NCBI RefSeq assembly: GCF_031877795.1 | Contig: NC_133941.1 | Span: 23,846,251 to 23,910,250 of the forward strand | Reading direction: 5' to 3' | From: Strix aluco | Taxonomy: Eukaryota; Chordata; Aves; Strigiformes; Strigidae | DNA length: 64,000 nucleotides | In this document: positions 33,401 through 47,400 of the stretch, in pieces | Position numbering within the stretch: the first letter of the stretch is position 1 | Layout: each line of letters starts with the position of its first letter | Position numbers and translations under genes: made by a program | The notes under the pieces: model-generated | Seen by the model: only the letters and a program-made list of their open reading frames with translations | Databases searched by the model: none | Told to the model about the DNA's origin: nothing

Positions 33401-35211
33401 TAATTATCCAAAAAGAATTCACTGGCTTTAACCTCTCTGAATGTATTTCTCCATAAATAGAGCAGCTTCCTCTTTCCCATGCTCGTTGACTGGAATATCA
33501 CAGAGTCAGAGGAAACTGGCTGGTGATATCTAGGACCGGCTTGCTGGTGGCTGTGGTGAGGACCATCCAGTTGAACGCTAGGATGTGGAAATCAGCTAGA
33601 TGGCATCTCGAATGTTCAGCAGGCTAGGCCATGGGCATTGTGCCTGCTTTGCCTCTGTGACTCCACTGTATGTCTGTGTATGCATATATGTATACTACAA
33701 TAATGGATAACACATTTGTCTGCCATCTGAGCAAATACTTAGAGTTTTGAGAGCTATGAGTGAGTTGGGGTAACTTTACCTCATGTATGGGACATAACCC
33801 AATCTAATTCATGAAGCGTTAAATGTCTACCACAGACTCTTGTGATTTAGATTTTTTTTTTAAGTAGTATACTTAAAGGATAAAAAACTCCCTCTTTTTT
33901 AGCACCACACTTACTTTATGGAATGAGCAGTTTCCCCCAGTGTTTGAAGCATGATTAAAAACATCAGAAGAATGCTGTATCATACAGGGAAAGATGAACA
34001 CACATTTATTTCACTTACAATGCATCTTTCAGATGTGACTGGGAAATACATTCTTGTGTTCATAATTGGGTATAAAAACAGAGGCAAGAGTTTATTCAGT
34101 ACCCAAATCCATTTAAATAGTGCATGTTGCTAGGGCTTCTTGGTAGTAACTGCAATTTAATCCTTGCTTAAAAGGATTTTTTTGATTAATTGAACACACA
34201 GGAAGAAACCGACAATACTGTTCTTTGCAAAAGAAACAGTTATTTTTAGGCAGTTGCTCAAATTTTGGGTTGCTTTGTTCCTGTTAAATCTCAGTCTTTG
34301 GCAAAAATCCTGTTTTAAAAGCACGCTCTAAAGTTCTGGGACTTCAGCAGGGCTAAGGCTTTTGCATGTGCTCAAGGGCTTCGCTGAATAAGTTTCAAGG
34401 ACAGTTTTTACAGAATTGGGGACATCAGTGACTGGTTTTGCAACATGGCAACAAGCAATTTGGTAAAAGTTTGAGTTTATTACAAAATCCCTGTTTGCTG
34501 CAATGAAAATTGCTGATTTCTGATTTTTTAACCTTTTTTCTGAGGAAACAGGACCTACAGGAAACCAGACTTGATTAGGTTGTCGACCAAATTGAGGGAT
34601 TTTTAGTGTGTATGGTAGAATTAAGAAGGAAGAGAACTTGTCTTCCCTCCTGTTTCCTCAATCCCCAAATATATCTCTTCATTTCTAGTCAGGTATCATG
34701 TTCACAAAAACATCTTTATGTGTCAGGGACTGAATTTCTGAATGGCATGACTTGGTATAAGGTACTTGATTGTTATTTCCCGTTGGCTGTAAAACTGTCA
34801 ATCCCAGCTCAAAATCAGGACTCAAGCCCCCAGGAATCACAAAACTGGCTTGAAAAGAATCACAAACCTTAATGAAAACTAATTGTTTTGCTTGTGATCT
34901 TTAAGTCATTTGGGCTGTGTTTTTTAAAGCTTCTCTGTACTCTTGCTATTCACTCTGTGCCACTGAGGCTTAGAAACTTAAAGCCTCAACTTCATTTTAT
35001 ACATAACTAAGGAAAAAACCCACAACCTAATTACCATGACATTCAAGGTAAAAGATAACAAGCAATATTGTGACAGTCCTTAGAAATAAGAGAACTTCTG
35101 AGTTCATCTGTGGCTGTATTAGAAAATGTAACATCAAAAAGTGTGATTAATCAAATTTGCAAACCTTTCTGTAGTTGTATAGGATGATAGGAAAAAAATA
35201 ACTTGGATTCA

Positions 35212-35637
35212 TGAAGATGAGCACCTTCCTTATGAGGACAGGCTGAGAGAGTTGGGGGGGTTCAGCTGGAGAAGAGAAGGCTCCAGGGAGACCTTAGAGT
35301 GGCCTTCCAGGACTTAAAGGGGCTACAGGAAAGGTGGGGAGGGACTCTTGATCAGGGAGTGTAGGGATAGGATGAGGGGTAACGGTTTTAAACTGAGAGA
35401 GGGCAGATTTAGATGAGATGTAAGGAAGAAATTCTTCCCTGTGAGGGGGGTGAGGCCCTGGCACAGGTTGCCCAGAGAAGCTGTGGCTGCCCCCTCCCTG
35501 GAAGGGTTCAAGGCCAGGTTGGACGGGGCTTTGGGCAACCTGGGCTGGTGGAAGGTGTCCCTGCCCATGGCAGGGGGGTGGGACTAGGTCATCTTTAAGG
35601 TCCCTTCCAACCCAAACCGTTCTATGATTCTATGATT
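35212..35637 (+). mobile_element. CR1 LINE 3'-end fragment, second copy
   Basis: About 425 bp in + orientation, matching the 3' part of the copy at 2.3-3.1 kb over GAGGACAGGCTGAGAG, the CTACAGGAAAGGTGGGGAGG region, the GAAATTCTTCCCTGTGAGGG word, the CCCTGCCCATGGCAGG word and the ending CTATGATTCTATGATT. Relative to the first copy it lacks a short piece near its left end. It has no coding capacity. Both copies share many diagnostic bases and probably belong to the same CR1 subfamily. Confidence 0.93.
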
Positions 35638-38600
35638 AAAATATGTTCATCGTTACTCTGGTGCTATATTTCGTTTTTGACTTTCAACTCCCTTCCAGTT
35701 TCAGATAAAGCCTACAGTTTTATCTGTGCCAAGAAGGAGCATTGGAGAATTCTTTTGTGTCCAAGTTCATGAATCCTTCTTTTCTAAAATCTGTTTAATA
35801 AAGATAGTAATATGTAACTTGTGGGAATGTTATGAGGTTTTCTCTGATTAACAGCTGTAAAATGCCCTGGGATTCATAGGTAGGAAGTGCTTTAAAGGTT
35901 TACGGTGGGTTTTAAAGTGGTGCTTGGTATTGGTGTTGCAGGTGGTGTCAGAAGTAAAGCATCCCTGAGTACTTCTGCAATTCTTATCGCAAATTCCCCT
36001 GTAAGTTAGTCTTAAATACATGGTAGAAATCTAACATAATTCCACCTCAATAAATTTGCAGAATAGAGTAGAATTAGTTCACGGTACATTTTGCTGCACA
36101 AATACTTCATTTTTATTAAAGAAATGATGTTACCTGCCCCTGTATCATGCCACTAAAGAATACTGAAGCAGGAGGTAATCAGCTTGTGGGTCAGTTCGTG
36201 CAAGTATTAATTCAAAGCATCTTTTCTGTCTTGACAGGTTGGTTAACGCATAGTGTTTTCTGGCTGATATATTCCAACCCTTACACTTTAAACATTGTAT
36301 TTATCGGCCCTTTATTAAATATACAAAACAAGACCGCACTCGCCAAAGTCTGTCACAGCCCATTTTGTTGTCACAGTGCATTTTGCTATATGCTGAGGAA
36401 TGAGAGTCCAAGCCACAAAGTCGGCTCATTTTAGCCTCAATGGCTTTTTAAAAAGCTTGCAGCTTAAAATAATACATTATTAAGGTATTCAGACTTGTCA
36501 AAATTAATAATTAATATCACATTTATGTTCCCCACACATACACAGAGTCTTTAATTCACTTCAGTTTGTACTCCAGCCAAGGGGCTATGAGCTGTAACCT
36601 GCTCCTGCAGCGGAAGGGTGCCCGGGAGGCAGCTTGGGGCTGCTGCCTTCTGGCTCCCCAGCTCGCATGTGTTATCTAATATGAGTTTTCAGTTGTTACT
36701 CTGTAAGTTCTCTGAGTTTGTGTATGATCTGATGGTCTATTAATGATAATAATATTAAGAATGCAAATTTTAAGAAAGAGGGGAAAAACTATCTCCATAT
36801 GTTTATTTTTAAGATCCTGGAGAAACTTGACTCTTGGGATAAGGGAGTAACTTAACAGGTGATTGTGAATGTTATTCAGGCTTGTTTTATCAATAGGACT
36901 AATCTAATCAAATATCAGGTGAAGTTATGAAAATTTGTTGTCCATTGAAAGTAGAGACTACAGAGAATGTGCCCTACTTACAGAACAGCTGCATTTCTGC
37001 AGCCAGTGCTCAGAGAGGGCAGAGTATGAAATATAAAGTTCACCAATATTTATTTTTTCTCCACAGTGTAGGGATGACAGAATCCTCAGAAGTAATAAAT
37101 ACAAACATTTTAGTGAAGATTACCAAAGACAACAGAAGAATTGCTCTAGATTACACACACTCACCCCAAAACCAAAGCAAAAATCCCCAACAAAAATTAA
37201 GGGGAATTAAGTTTTTTGTATGGGTATGGTATTTAACACCAAGATGGTAGAACTAACAGTTGATGAAATATTCACAACGTTTTATGTGTAGCATTACTTA
37301 GCATGCAGCAGTACTCCCTGCTCAGTTTTTATGTTCATGAGGAGGTATATTTTTTGCTGTGGGACATGACTTTCTTGAAATTTGGAAAGCATCTGAAATA
37401 GGAATCTTTTTGTTCAAAGGAGTCTGTGTTACTTTAGAATTTAATTTGGTTAATGGGTATGTCAGTGTGTCCCATTGCAGGAAAAGCAGTGTACCAGCAA
37501 AACTGTGCAACTCTGAACTTAGTTAAACTGAACTAAGCAGAGAGAAACTTGGGTGCCTCAAAATTATTTCTATGAAAGGCCAGAAGTACTTAGTGGAACT
37601 CTTGAATGCTTTGGCAGTCAGTCAGGAAATGATTGTTTCCAACATTTCAGATATACAGATTTATTCTAGGCGCATCTCTACTTCAGCTTGGTGTGTGGAC
37701 TTATCTGAGGTGTTATGCACAGGGAAGAGTGAGTAAACAAATAAAAAATATCTGTCTGCAGGACTTTCTGGTGTGTTTACAGGACCATCTACTGAACTAT
37801 TCAGGTGAAATGTTTGTTCACCTTTTGGATATGAGCGGTGTTCTCACCTTTTAATCGTGTGCTACAATCCCCCTCAGGATTTTTTTTTTAACTTTTTTAA
37901 GGATTTTTAAAGCTTTTTTTTTTAGCATTTTTAAAGGATGTTGTTTAACTTCTGACTTCTTCCATGCTGCATTTTAACCCGTGATTAGCTGCTCTGTTTC
38001 TTCTGTGCTCTCAGAGATGGGGTGAGTGGGAGTTCAGCAGGACCAGTGCTATGCCGGGGGTATTGTGCACCCAATAAAAAATGGAGATGCAGAGAAGTGA
38101 AGCCAAACCACCACAGAACATTTTGAGTTTGCGCTTGAAATCTTTTACAGAGGTTCTTGCTCTCAGCTTGCATTTGCATTTACCCTTAGAGTGGCCATTG
38201 TTGATGTATAATTTACCTAAGTATTGTATTTCTGTCACTATATAGAATAACACCGTCATCTGAACAAGGAAACACCTCTGAATCCTAGAAGTGTCCACTA
38301 TACTAAGTCACTCTAGTGTGAGCTGCTCATCCTACTTCTGTTGCAGTATACAGGGGGGCCAGCACAATGTGCATGTCGTGCATGAGCCAGCCTTGTGGAA
38401 GAGACTTTGCAGAGAGGGTAACTCACAGGGGTGTCCGGTTTGCGGTGAGCTGCCCTGTGCTGCCATTGTTGTGGAGCTGCACCCCAGAAGAGGACATTCC
38501 TGGCCCAGTCACACAGTGACCTGGAGGAGTTTCGGATCAGCTTTTGTTTTTTGGAAGCCTTGGAAGTCTGGCCAGGTCTGTTAAGGTTGTACTACTGTGA

Positions 38601-40217
38601 GAAGATCTTGTTTCACCATGGTAACAGTTCTGCTCAGTATAGCTATGTGCAAAAAACTGATGGGAAGATGCACCTGACACTGAACGGGAGTCCAGTGAAA
38701 CACTCCAGCTTTTTGTCAGTTGGGGCCCCAGGTTTAGGAGAACATTACTTAGATTTTGGATTTCACATCGTGGAGGGAAAAAGATCTGACAGTTCCTGGT
38801 TTGTCATACTTTTTGTCCCCAGATTGGACAAAGATTGGCAAATCTGACTGCAGTCCACTGTTTTGAGTTTCCTCCACAGGCGCCAACCTGAGGGAAGTAC
38901 TCTGAAACATTTCTATACGCTTCTGCGCGCATCATTGGCTGGGCTGCTGAAAACCGAGTCAGCAGGATGTATATAAAATAAGTAAATAAGAAAGCAAGTA
39001 GATCCAGTAACAGGGTTCTCTTCCAGCATCCTGCTTTCATATGTAACTAGTCTTGTTGGGGATTTTAGCAGCTGTTGCCATCTTTATTACTAATTATGCA
39101 TTACTCATCCTCATGCCTGATGTTTCTTCCAATTTGTGTCTTTAAAAGTTCTTCAGATAAAAAATGCAGCTTGTCACAGAATTCCGTTGGTAATTTTACT
39201 ATAGAATTATTATACACAGTATACATTTATTATATATACACACACAATATTTTACAGATATCTACACTATACGTTATGTTATTTATTATAATCATGTCAG
39301 AAAAGCAAACTGATAAATTTGACATTAAAAATACGCAATATCTGGAAGAAAAAAATGAAATGGGAAAGGCATTTCCTAATTTACTGTATATTCTTTTTTT
39401 TCCTGATTGTTCTAAAGCCTGCCAAATCAGTGTTGGATGTCAGAATGGCTGTATGTGTTCCAGGTGAACTCTTGTTTAGCCGATGATAAAATAGAAACCC
39501 GGAAGACTGTGATTTAAATACATGTTCATTCCCCAATTAATCTGTCCTGCATTTACCACTTAAAAAAGGTGTTTAAGAAAAGATGCATAATTTCTGTCGC
39601 TTTTGCAAATTTATTTAAATCAAGCATTTTTAGAAGCTATTTCTTTTTTTTTTGACATGAAAGCTACAGCTGGTTAGAAGCAAATGCACTGCATTAGTCA
39701 GGAAATCTCTGCTGCTTGATAACATGCCAGAGAGCCACAATGATGAGATAATTTTAAAAATAAGGATTAAGACTTTTTTTTTTAGATGTTAAAATACAGT
39801 GCGGTTGTGGTTATTTAATATACTGAGAAATGAGAATAGTAGGAGATTATTTCTGAATACGAGCACTCATTCTACAGAGGTGTTAATAGTTGTATTTAAA
39901 TTATACCACATGCTCTGAACCTTGATCTGTAAGGAGTAATGTCTTCATTTGTTTCAAATGCATAGGCTGAAATAAGGCAGTGATAATGTGCCATGGCTGT
40001 CATCAGTTTTGACCATTAAAGTGATTTGAAGTAGACTCTTTTTAATTCAGTTGGAGTTTGAGAGTTTTTGTGGTCCCTCAAAACAGTAATGGTGTTGTGG
40101 TTAAGTGCACACATGTCCATTTGCAGAATCAGAACAGCAGATGATGCTTTATATTGGTTACAACTTTTAGGTGCCACTTCATATTTCGTTCCTCCTGGCA
40201 TTTATCTGAAAACAGAT

Positions 40218-40240
40218 TATATATATATATATATACACAC
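40218..40240. repeat. TA/CA dinucleotide microsatellite
   Basis: Nine TA units followed by about three CA units in intergenic DNA. A compound microsatellite of this kind is commonly length-variable. Confidence 0.85.
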
Positions 40241-43200
40241 CCCCCTATTTTAATGTCAGATGTACTTTCCTAACTCTGCAGTTCTCTTGTAAAAAGGCCT
40301 TTTTGATATCTTGCAGATATACACGCACTGTTTTAAGGAAGGAGTTAATAAAGGTGGAGTTGGAAAAATCCTAAAGGAAGATCAAATTTAAATGTAAACA
40401 TCTTTTCTGCTTTTTTAAAGAGAATTGAGGGAAAAGGGATATAGAAAATTACAGGCTTTTGTCAAATTGTGTCTCAGAGCTGTGTTTTCTTTCCAAAGCC
40501 TTGCATAACGTGCCAGTATATTTTAAAAAGACATATCCCAAAACACTAGAAAATAATCAAGTCTTTATTAAGCTAGAAGTTACTTCTTTATCAAATAATG
40601 GAAGTCTGGTAGGAAAATAAATTGGCTTGACTGAATCACTATGCTCCACAGTAGTAGAAATGATTAATAGTAGTAAGGAAGATGTGATTTTTGATGCTCT
40701 ATCAAAACATATTCCCAAATGTTGAGCTGTTTAATGAAAAGGAGAAAATCTGAAATACAACTAACCCTGACACACTATAAAGTGATGCAGCACAATTCTT
40801 TGCTAATTTAATTCCTAATCCTCACTTTGTGTCAGTACTGGAAGCACAATACATTGGACTGAAAATCAGGGTTCTGTGTGAAAAAAACAGTGAAGTAGGT
40901 CTGCATATGAAGTAACAACTTTATTTCCACATATAACTCAAAATGGGAGCTGGATTTTAAATGTAGTTAAATCCACCTCTACCTTTTCATGAGTGTAGTT
41001 TTGAGCTGAAAAGTTTCAGCACTCTTCCAAAAAAAGATGTACTGACAAAAACATGCATTAATTCAAGAAGCTGGCACTTGGATGAGCATTTTGCAGCTAC
41101 TGCGCTGAACATTTTGGTGATAATTGTCAGTAGCTCACGAGGGTCTGTTCGTCACGAAGGTCAGCTCTGATTTTGGACCTGACACTTAAGAAGATATGTT
41201 ATGCCCTTCAGCAGACTGGGACAGAGGACTTGAGGTATCAGAGACTGGCCTCAAAATGCGAGGTCAATTTAGTGCGTTCATCATTGCTGTTTCTTACGGA
41301 TGTTTATAGCTCAGAGAAAAGGTGAGTGACGTACTTTGCTGTCAACACTCTGGTTTGGTTTACATGTAGTCAACAACACAAACACACCAAAATTCCTGAC
41401 AAGGATATTAAGTAGTAGAAGATGTGAGGAAATTTGGTATAAAATTGTTAGTTTATACCACCCAGAACAATGGAGCTGAAATCTTGAATCCAGTGGAAGA
41501 GCCAATGCCCCAAATTCAGTAGGGTGGGTTTTTGTTATTTAGACATGTATTGATTTTGGTTTTGGTTGTTATGTACTGGGAGAAAATTGAAATCCATATG
41601 TAAGAAACAGTTCTCTGAAGCTGTTTTTCAGTTTCATAACAGATCTGGCTTTCTATTTCCTCGTACATGACACAAAGCCTTGATTCAGTCTAAACTTTCT
41701 TTGGTTCAAGTTCATTTAAACTTTTTTTTTTGATGGGTTAACTTAATATCGCAGTGTTTGCGCTAGATGAGGTATCATCTACCCATGGAGCTTTACATTT
41801 TAGTGGGATCACATGTTATCTGCCCTCCCAGGAGTTGCTCAAAACCAAAGTTGGACTAAATCTCTTCTCCCCCAACAAATTCAGTAGAAATGTGACGATG
41901 CCTTTGTTAAAGGAGAAGACTGATTACCACGGTTGTGATTAATATCCTTTAAAGATGTCACATGCTTCTAGCAGTTAGAACTGGCCCATCAATTGTTTTT
42001 AAACCAATCTGGCACCAGGTCATTGCGTTAGACTTTGGAGGTTGGAGTCTGGCCAGCAAGGGACAAGCAAAACTATTACTCTGGCAACTCTGTTGCCTCT
42101 TATACAAATGGGATTTTATTGGTAGTAGCTGAGCCCAGATTTTGTTTTCATATTGTATTTAATCAATCCAAATTAATTAAATTACATTTTTTTAAAATGA
42201 GTGGTAATTCTCTTTTACTTGCTCTGGCATTTATTTATATTTTCCTGTTAAGAAACAAGTTCCTAATGAAATATGATACAAGTATAAAGCAGTAACTTGG
42301 TGTTTCAACAGAGAGAAATGTTTTCCTAATAAAATGAGAAAGTTTAGGAAGCTAATTTGAATCATGAATGTGTCGATAGGTGCAAAGATCATATAAACTG
42401 GGACACAAGAAGCTTTATAGTAGTACATTGTTAACTATTAAACAAAAAGGATTGTCAAATAGGGAAGAGTGTGTTAAAACAGGGAAAAATGAGGGACCGA
42501 AGAACAGTTTTCCCCTAAATAATTTTGTTGGTAAATTAGTATTCTTCTTAGATTTAAGATATAACACCCACTCCAGGTTTTGTCTATGTCAACTGGAAGG
42601 CATAATACGTGTTTGACAAGATAACTGATGGGTTGACTCAGATCCTATTTAATGTTCAGTACCAGTGGGACGTTGTTTGACAAGCTGGATTTATGTGTGC
42701 ATGGCTTACTGTTTCTTCTGTATTTAAAAGTCTTGTATGAGTAAGGTTAGTGGGCTTTAATTTTTGTCTGGGGAGTTTTTATAAAATAATGTATACAAAT
42801 GAATATAAATGTGAGTGACTTTGGTATGGCACTACTATTAAGTTTTTATAAAAACAACTGCGCCTCTTTTCAGCATATTCTGTAAAACGTAACTACTGGA
42901 AGTATTTCCTGTAGCTTAATGCAATCTTACATATGATACGTTTTTATAAGCAACTGAATTATACTCAAATGAGATTCTTAGGAAACCAGGATGCTCTGAA
43001 CTGATGTCTCAATGTTTTGTGTTTTTTTTTTTTTCTTACTGTATGCAAATCATTGTTAGTTCACCTGAGGATTTACATTATGGGTACACTTCAACTTACT
43101 TTCCAATGTCTTACTTGCCATGAGAATCTTTCATTCCACTACAGCTCCTGGAAACTTCCTGCAAGTTTGTATCTGTAAGACCACAGCAAATGTGGCCTGT

Positions 43201-44374
43201 TTATTGCCACCTCCCTTTAGATAACCTGTTAAATATAATTTTGTAATAAATTACTTGTTTTGAAGACAATTGTTTGTCAGAATTTAAGGAGAAAAATGGT
43301 AAACGTGTTTTTAAATCACTGTAAGTCTCAATTTCTTTGTGCTACCTCTGTGAATAATCATATCCTTGGTTGATATACGTGAATCAGAATTGATAATTTG
43401 GGATATAGTTGTTGTCCGCTAATTGGGAATCAAATTACTAATGAATCCATACATTACTACAAGTTGCTAAAGTATCACTGTTTCCCATTCTGTTCACTGC
43501 AGTGGTGTCAAACTCAGGTGAAGGAAGTCCAGGCAGATAGCTGCTCCTTGTTTTCTCTGCAGTTATACGAGACTGGGAGACTGCAAAGGTTTGTGTGTGT
43601 GTCATCTTTGCCCTGTGTACCCACACCCCCATGTAAAATGAGTATGTTTTGCAAGGCCTACAAAAATCCCTATACACTTGAAAGGAAAACTGTGGCCTAA
43701 GGATGGAGGAAGCCAAGAAAACTATTCCTGGTCCAGAACACTGTCCAGCAGTTTGTGCTAAGGAAACACATTTGCTTTTTCTCTCACCTTGGATGCCAGT
43801 ATTGAGGTGACTGAATGGTAAATCCTCTCCAGATAATTTGGTCAAGGATCATGCTAACTCTAGAGAACACTAGTTTGGGCCCAAAGCGATGCAAAACATT
43901 TATAAAGAGATTTTTGGCTAGGTTCCTCCAATTTGGATACTATAGAACACAAGCATCTGGGGTGCAATCTAAGAAGTGTGCTTTTAAAATACAGATTGTA
44001 TTTCCTAAATATAGGAATACTCTTATTGGAAAATACAGCTTTAATTTGGCCTGCCTCAGGATTTTAAGTTTAGACAATACAAGCTTTGAAAATCGGTAGA
44101 TGTGTGTCAGAAAATACAAAAATTGTGGTTGTGGCTGAGCATAAACCAGAATGATAGGCACTTTAGCTGGTGTAAATTTATGGCTGGAACAATTTACATT
44201 GAGAATAAACAGTTTAATGGATAGCTGGAAGGATTAAAGGATGCACAATCCATCAGATTAAACATGTCATTCTTGCTGGTGAATGGTGCCATTATCTGAC
44301 TTGGAAGCTAACATTCTTTCAGAGGAGACATTTTACTAGTTTACATCTATTGACAAAGGCTTCCCTAATTCCGA

Positions 44375-44455
44375 CAGCGATACCTTGGCCCTGCTGAAAT
44401 CGGGGGCAAAACTTCCATTGACTTCAATGAGTCAGAGATTTCACCCGTTATCTTT
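44375..44455. repeat. Probable relic of an ancient amniote interspersed repeat
   Basis: It contains CTTGGCCCTGCTGAAATC and CTTCCATTGACTTCAATGAG followed by GAGATTTCACCC. The core 'CCATTGACTTCAATG' with nearby 'GGCCCTG' is characteristic, from memory, of very old interspersed repeats that are numerous in turtles and crocodilians and survive decayed in birds. Family name not assigned. Confidence 0.5.
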
Positions 44456-47400
44456 CTGGTGTATTAAATGTTGAGAAATCCCTAATGAGCACAGCTGTCT
44501 GCAGCTAGCTTCCCTTTGAATCTGAATGATGAGCTTTGAAACACGAGACTGAAGTTTGGTGGCCAATAGTGTGCTGTTCTGCTTTGGAGGTTTACATTAT
44601 CATTTTTGCTAAGTGTTACTAAAAGAAATAGTAAGATAGCTAGTGCTGACACACAGTCAATTTTACCATAAATCAGTGATGTTATGCAGTTTTCCTATTA
44701 GACTTAGATACACAGATAAGGAAAAGCAATGTTAGTTTGTAAGGAGGACATGAGGAGCAGATTTTCCATGGCTTGTATCTGGTGAGGTGGCCCCTAGTTT
44801 CCTCCTCTGTGGTTCCCATTTCCCCAGTTCAAAAATAAAAAGGCAGTTTATCTTTTTCTTTAGCTGATGCAATGCAGGAAGACCCTTTTTTTTCCCCCTA
44901 GTTAAGAAATAATTTATGGACTGAGTTTTGTTGTTGTTTACACAGTGAATCTCTTAAAGTTTGGAAAAAGTATAATGTTTACAGCAGATTTTAATAAGGG
45001 GCAATGTCATGCTAAAACCATTCTGTAGAATAATGAGGTATAAAGCTTGTAAGTGAAGAAAAAATACAGAAACTTTGAGTTTATAAATATGCAAAACAGA
45101 TGTCAACAATCATAATATCAGCTTGAGCCATAAAGAAGTTCTGAACATTTAGAAGAGATATCCATTCATAATCAGATAGCTCCCTAACCCCTTCCCAAGC
45201 TTGTTGAAGCCTGAAATTCATTAAAGCATTTACTTGGATTGAGCTTTGGGGGCTAGATGCTATTTTATTAACTACCAGTTAAAGCCCTACCTGATCCATG
45301 GCCTGACTTAAAAATTGAATTCAGCATCTGTCAAAGATGAAGAGGATCTCTTTTCCTGGCTCTAGGAAAAAAGTAAAAAACAATTATTGTATTTTTATTA
45401 ATATTTGTTAATTTTCTTTAACCATCAGCCTGCACATTCTTGGCCCATAGCAAAACATGATGCAATTCAGAGAAAACTCTTTAATTCCTTAACTTTTCTG
45501 TAAGCCAAGAGATGATATATAGACAGACACCATGACTTGGCTGACAAGCCATAACTTACCAAGTTGAGGTAATTTGGTTTTGGTTTTGAGTCCTGACTTA
45601 CCTTCTAGGAGTAACTGAGTATATATGTTAACTGAGCACCTCTGCTCTGTATGCCATGGTGTCACCTGGCAGCAGTTATCTGTGGGACATCTCTTTGCTG
45701 TTGGCAGCTGGAACAGGGTCTGAGGTATGCAGGAGGTGAAGGCACCTGGGTGAGCATTTATTGTGGTTCTCTACTTTGCTGTCTTTAGGGGGCTTTTGTT
45801 ACGTTCTCATTCCCTTCACATTTCCTTGTGGAAACATTAAAACTGACTGTCTGGAACAGCAGAATCGCTTGTTATTTCCAGTTGCAGGTTCCTGCCATCA
45901 AGAAAAGCAGAGCATGAAAACCAGCACTCTTTCCTCAGAATTTCTTGCATTCCAAGCAAGGACCACAAAATCCTTTGGTAGCTGCTTCCCAGCCTGCCTT
46001 CCAGGGAAGAAGTGATACTTTCAGCTTTTTGTTTAACAGTTCTTTTTTTTTCTCTCTCTCACTTTTTTTTTTTTAATGATAGCCTCATTAATATGTAGGA
46101 TTTCTTCTAATGCTTCTTGTATCTTATGGTGCTCACGAGGGTTTATTTTTACTGCATTTCTTTTAAAGCAATGCAATATGAATTATTGGAAGAGAGATGT
46201 GACTTGTAAGACAAAATGCATTCTGTTTGGAGTTTTCATAAGTCATCACCAAAAGTTTGATTGTTTGCTCCAGAGAGTACATTTTTTATAAATACAGGTC
46301 TGTGTGTCCTGTAGAAAGGCATGGTAAACCTGGCAAGGAGCAGCATTATGCCTGTGCTAAATGCTTGTGGAAGTTGCCTGAAAATGATACCTAATAAATT
46401 GAAATTAAAAAACCCAGAAGAGTCAGAGAATCATCCCTTTCCTGAAAAACATCCAAAACATCCAAACAGATGTTATGGGAGCTGAAGTGCTCAGTTTTCT
46501 CAGTTCTTTTGCCCTAGTGTGAGCAGCTTGCAGCTCCTGCTTTTTCCACCAAGAACTTCAGTTCCTCCTTCAGAAGGAGGACCCATCTGTACCAAACCCA
46601 GTTTGAGAGTGGAAAGGAGGCAAATTACAATTTCTATGGGCAAAGGGAGAAAGTATAAACTTTGGCAGATTAGCAAAACTTCTTGAGTTAATTAGGTGAA
46701 GAGATAATATTTAGAACAGCCTTCTCATATGAAATGCAGAGAGGAAAGTGGATAATAATGTGTGGAGATAGAAAGACAAGGCAATATTTTGCTTTCTAGA
46801 AGTGGGGAGTAGAGAGTCACAAGGTGTGTAAGGCAGGCTGGAGCTAGTTAATACAGAGTTGTAGAAATGAGGAGGGGTGTCTGAAGCTGGAAATTTTATA
46901 ATGGAAAGTCTAGCAGTCACAGCTAAAATAAATTATGGACCTGAGTGCGGTGTGTGTGATGTTTCATGGAAGTGGTATGCTTGAATAAAGATGGTTCCTT
47001 TAATTTTTTTCTTTTTTTTTTTTTTTTTAAGATTTATATATTATGCTGCAGTTGGTTTTGCTTTATTACTTTAAAATTCATACAAGGGTAATTCTGTAGT
47101 AGTTATTTTGTCTTTCATGGGTGTCATGCTGTTGAACAGCTCAAATATCACGTGGAACACTGGGGACAAAAGCTCATTTTGAACCTACAGGTGCAAAAAT
47201 TTATAGAAAGATCCATTTATTACAAGAGGCTGCTTGTGCATTATGACAAATCTAAGCTAGATTTTATGGATCTATGTGTGCACCATGGATATTAAAGTTT
47301 TAAGTATATGAACAATCTAATAAAAGGCATGAGTGATGTGAGTGATAATGTTTTACAGTAGGAGGAGTGCAGTTAATTTTGATCTCCTGCAAACATAGCC

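Larger units (their letters stand above)
22611..35211. other. Gene desert downstream of BARX1, left part
   Basis: About 12.6 kb of AT-leaning single-copy-looking DNA. No frame exceeds about 101 codons, none has a recognisable domain, and no splice-flanked exon was convincing. It contains small simple repeats (a TATAAA-rich stretch near 32070-32100, A runs at 28984-29012, an A/G run at 30815-30850) and the short tandem duplication listed at 27379. Regions of this kind beside homeobox genes often harbour conserved enhancers, which sequence reading alone cannot confirm. Confidence 0.55.

Noticed and set aside
38551..38847. 98-codon frame with a protein-like middle segment
   Set aside because: The residue mix looked somewhat natural, but I recognised no family and found no convincing acceptor and donor pair around it.
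43438..43845. 135-codon frame on the - strand
   Set aside because: No domain, overlaps an open frame on the + strand and shows no exon borders.
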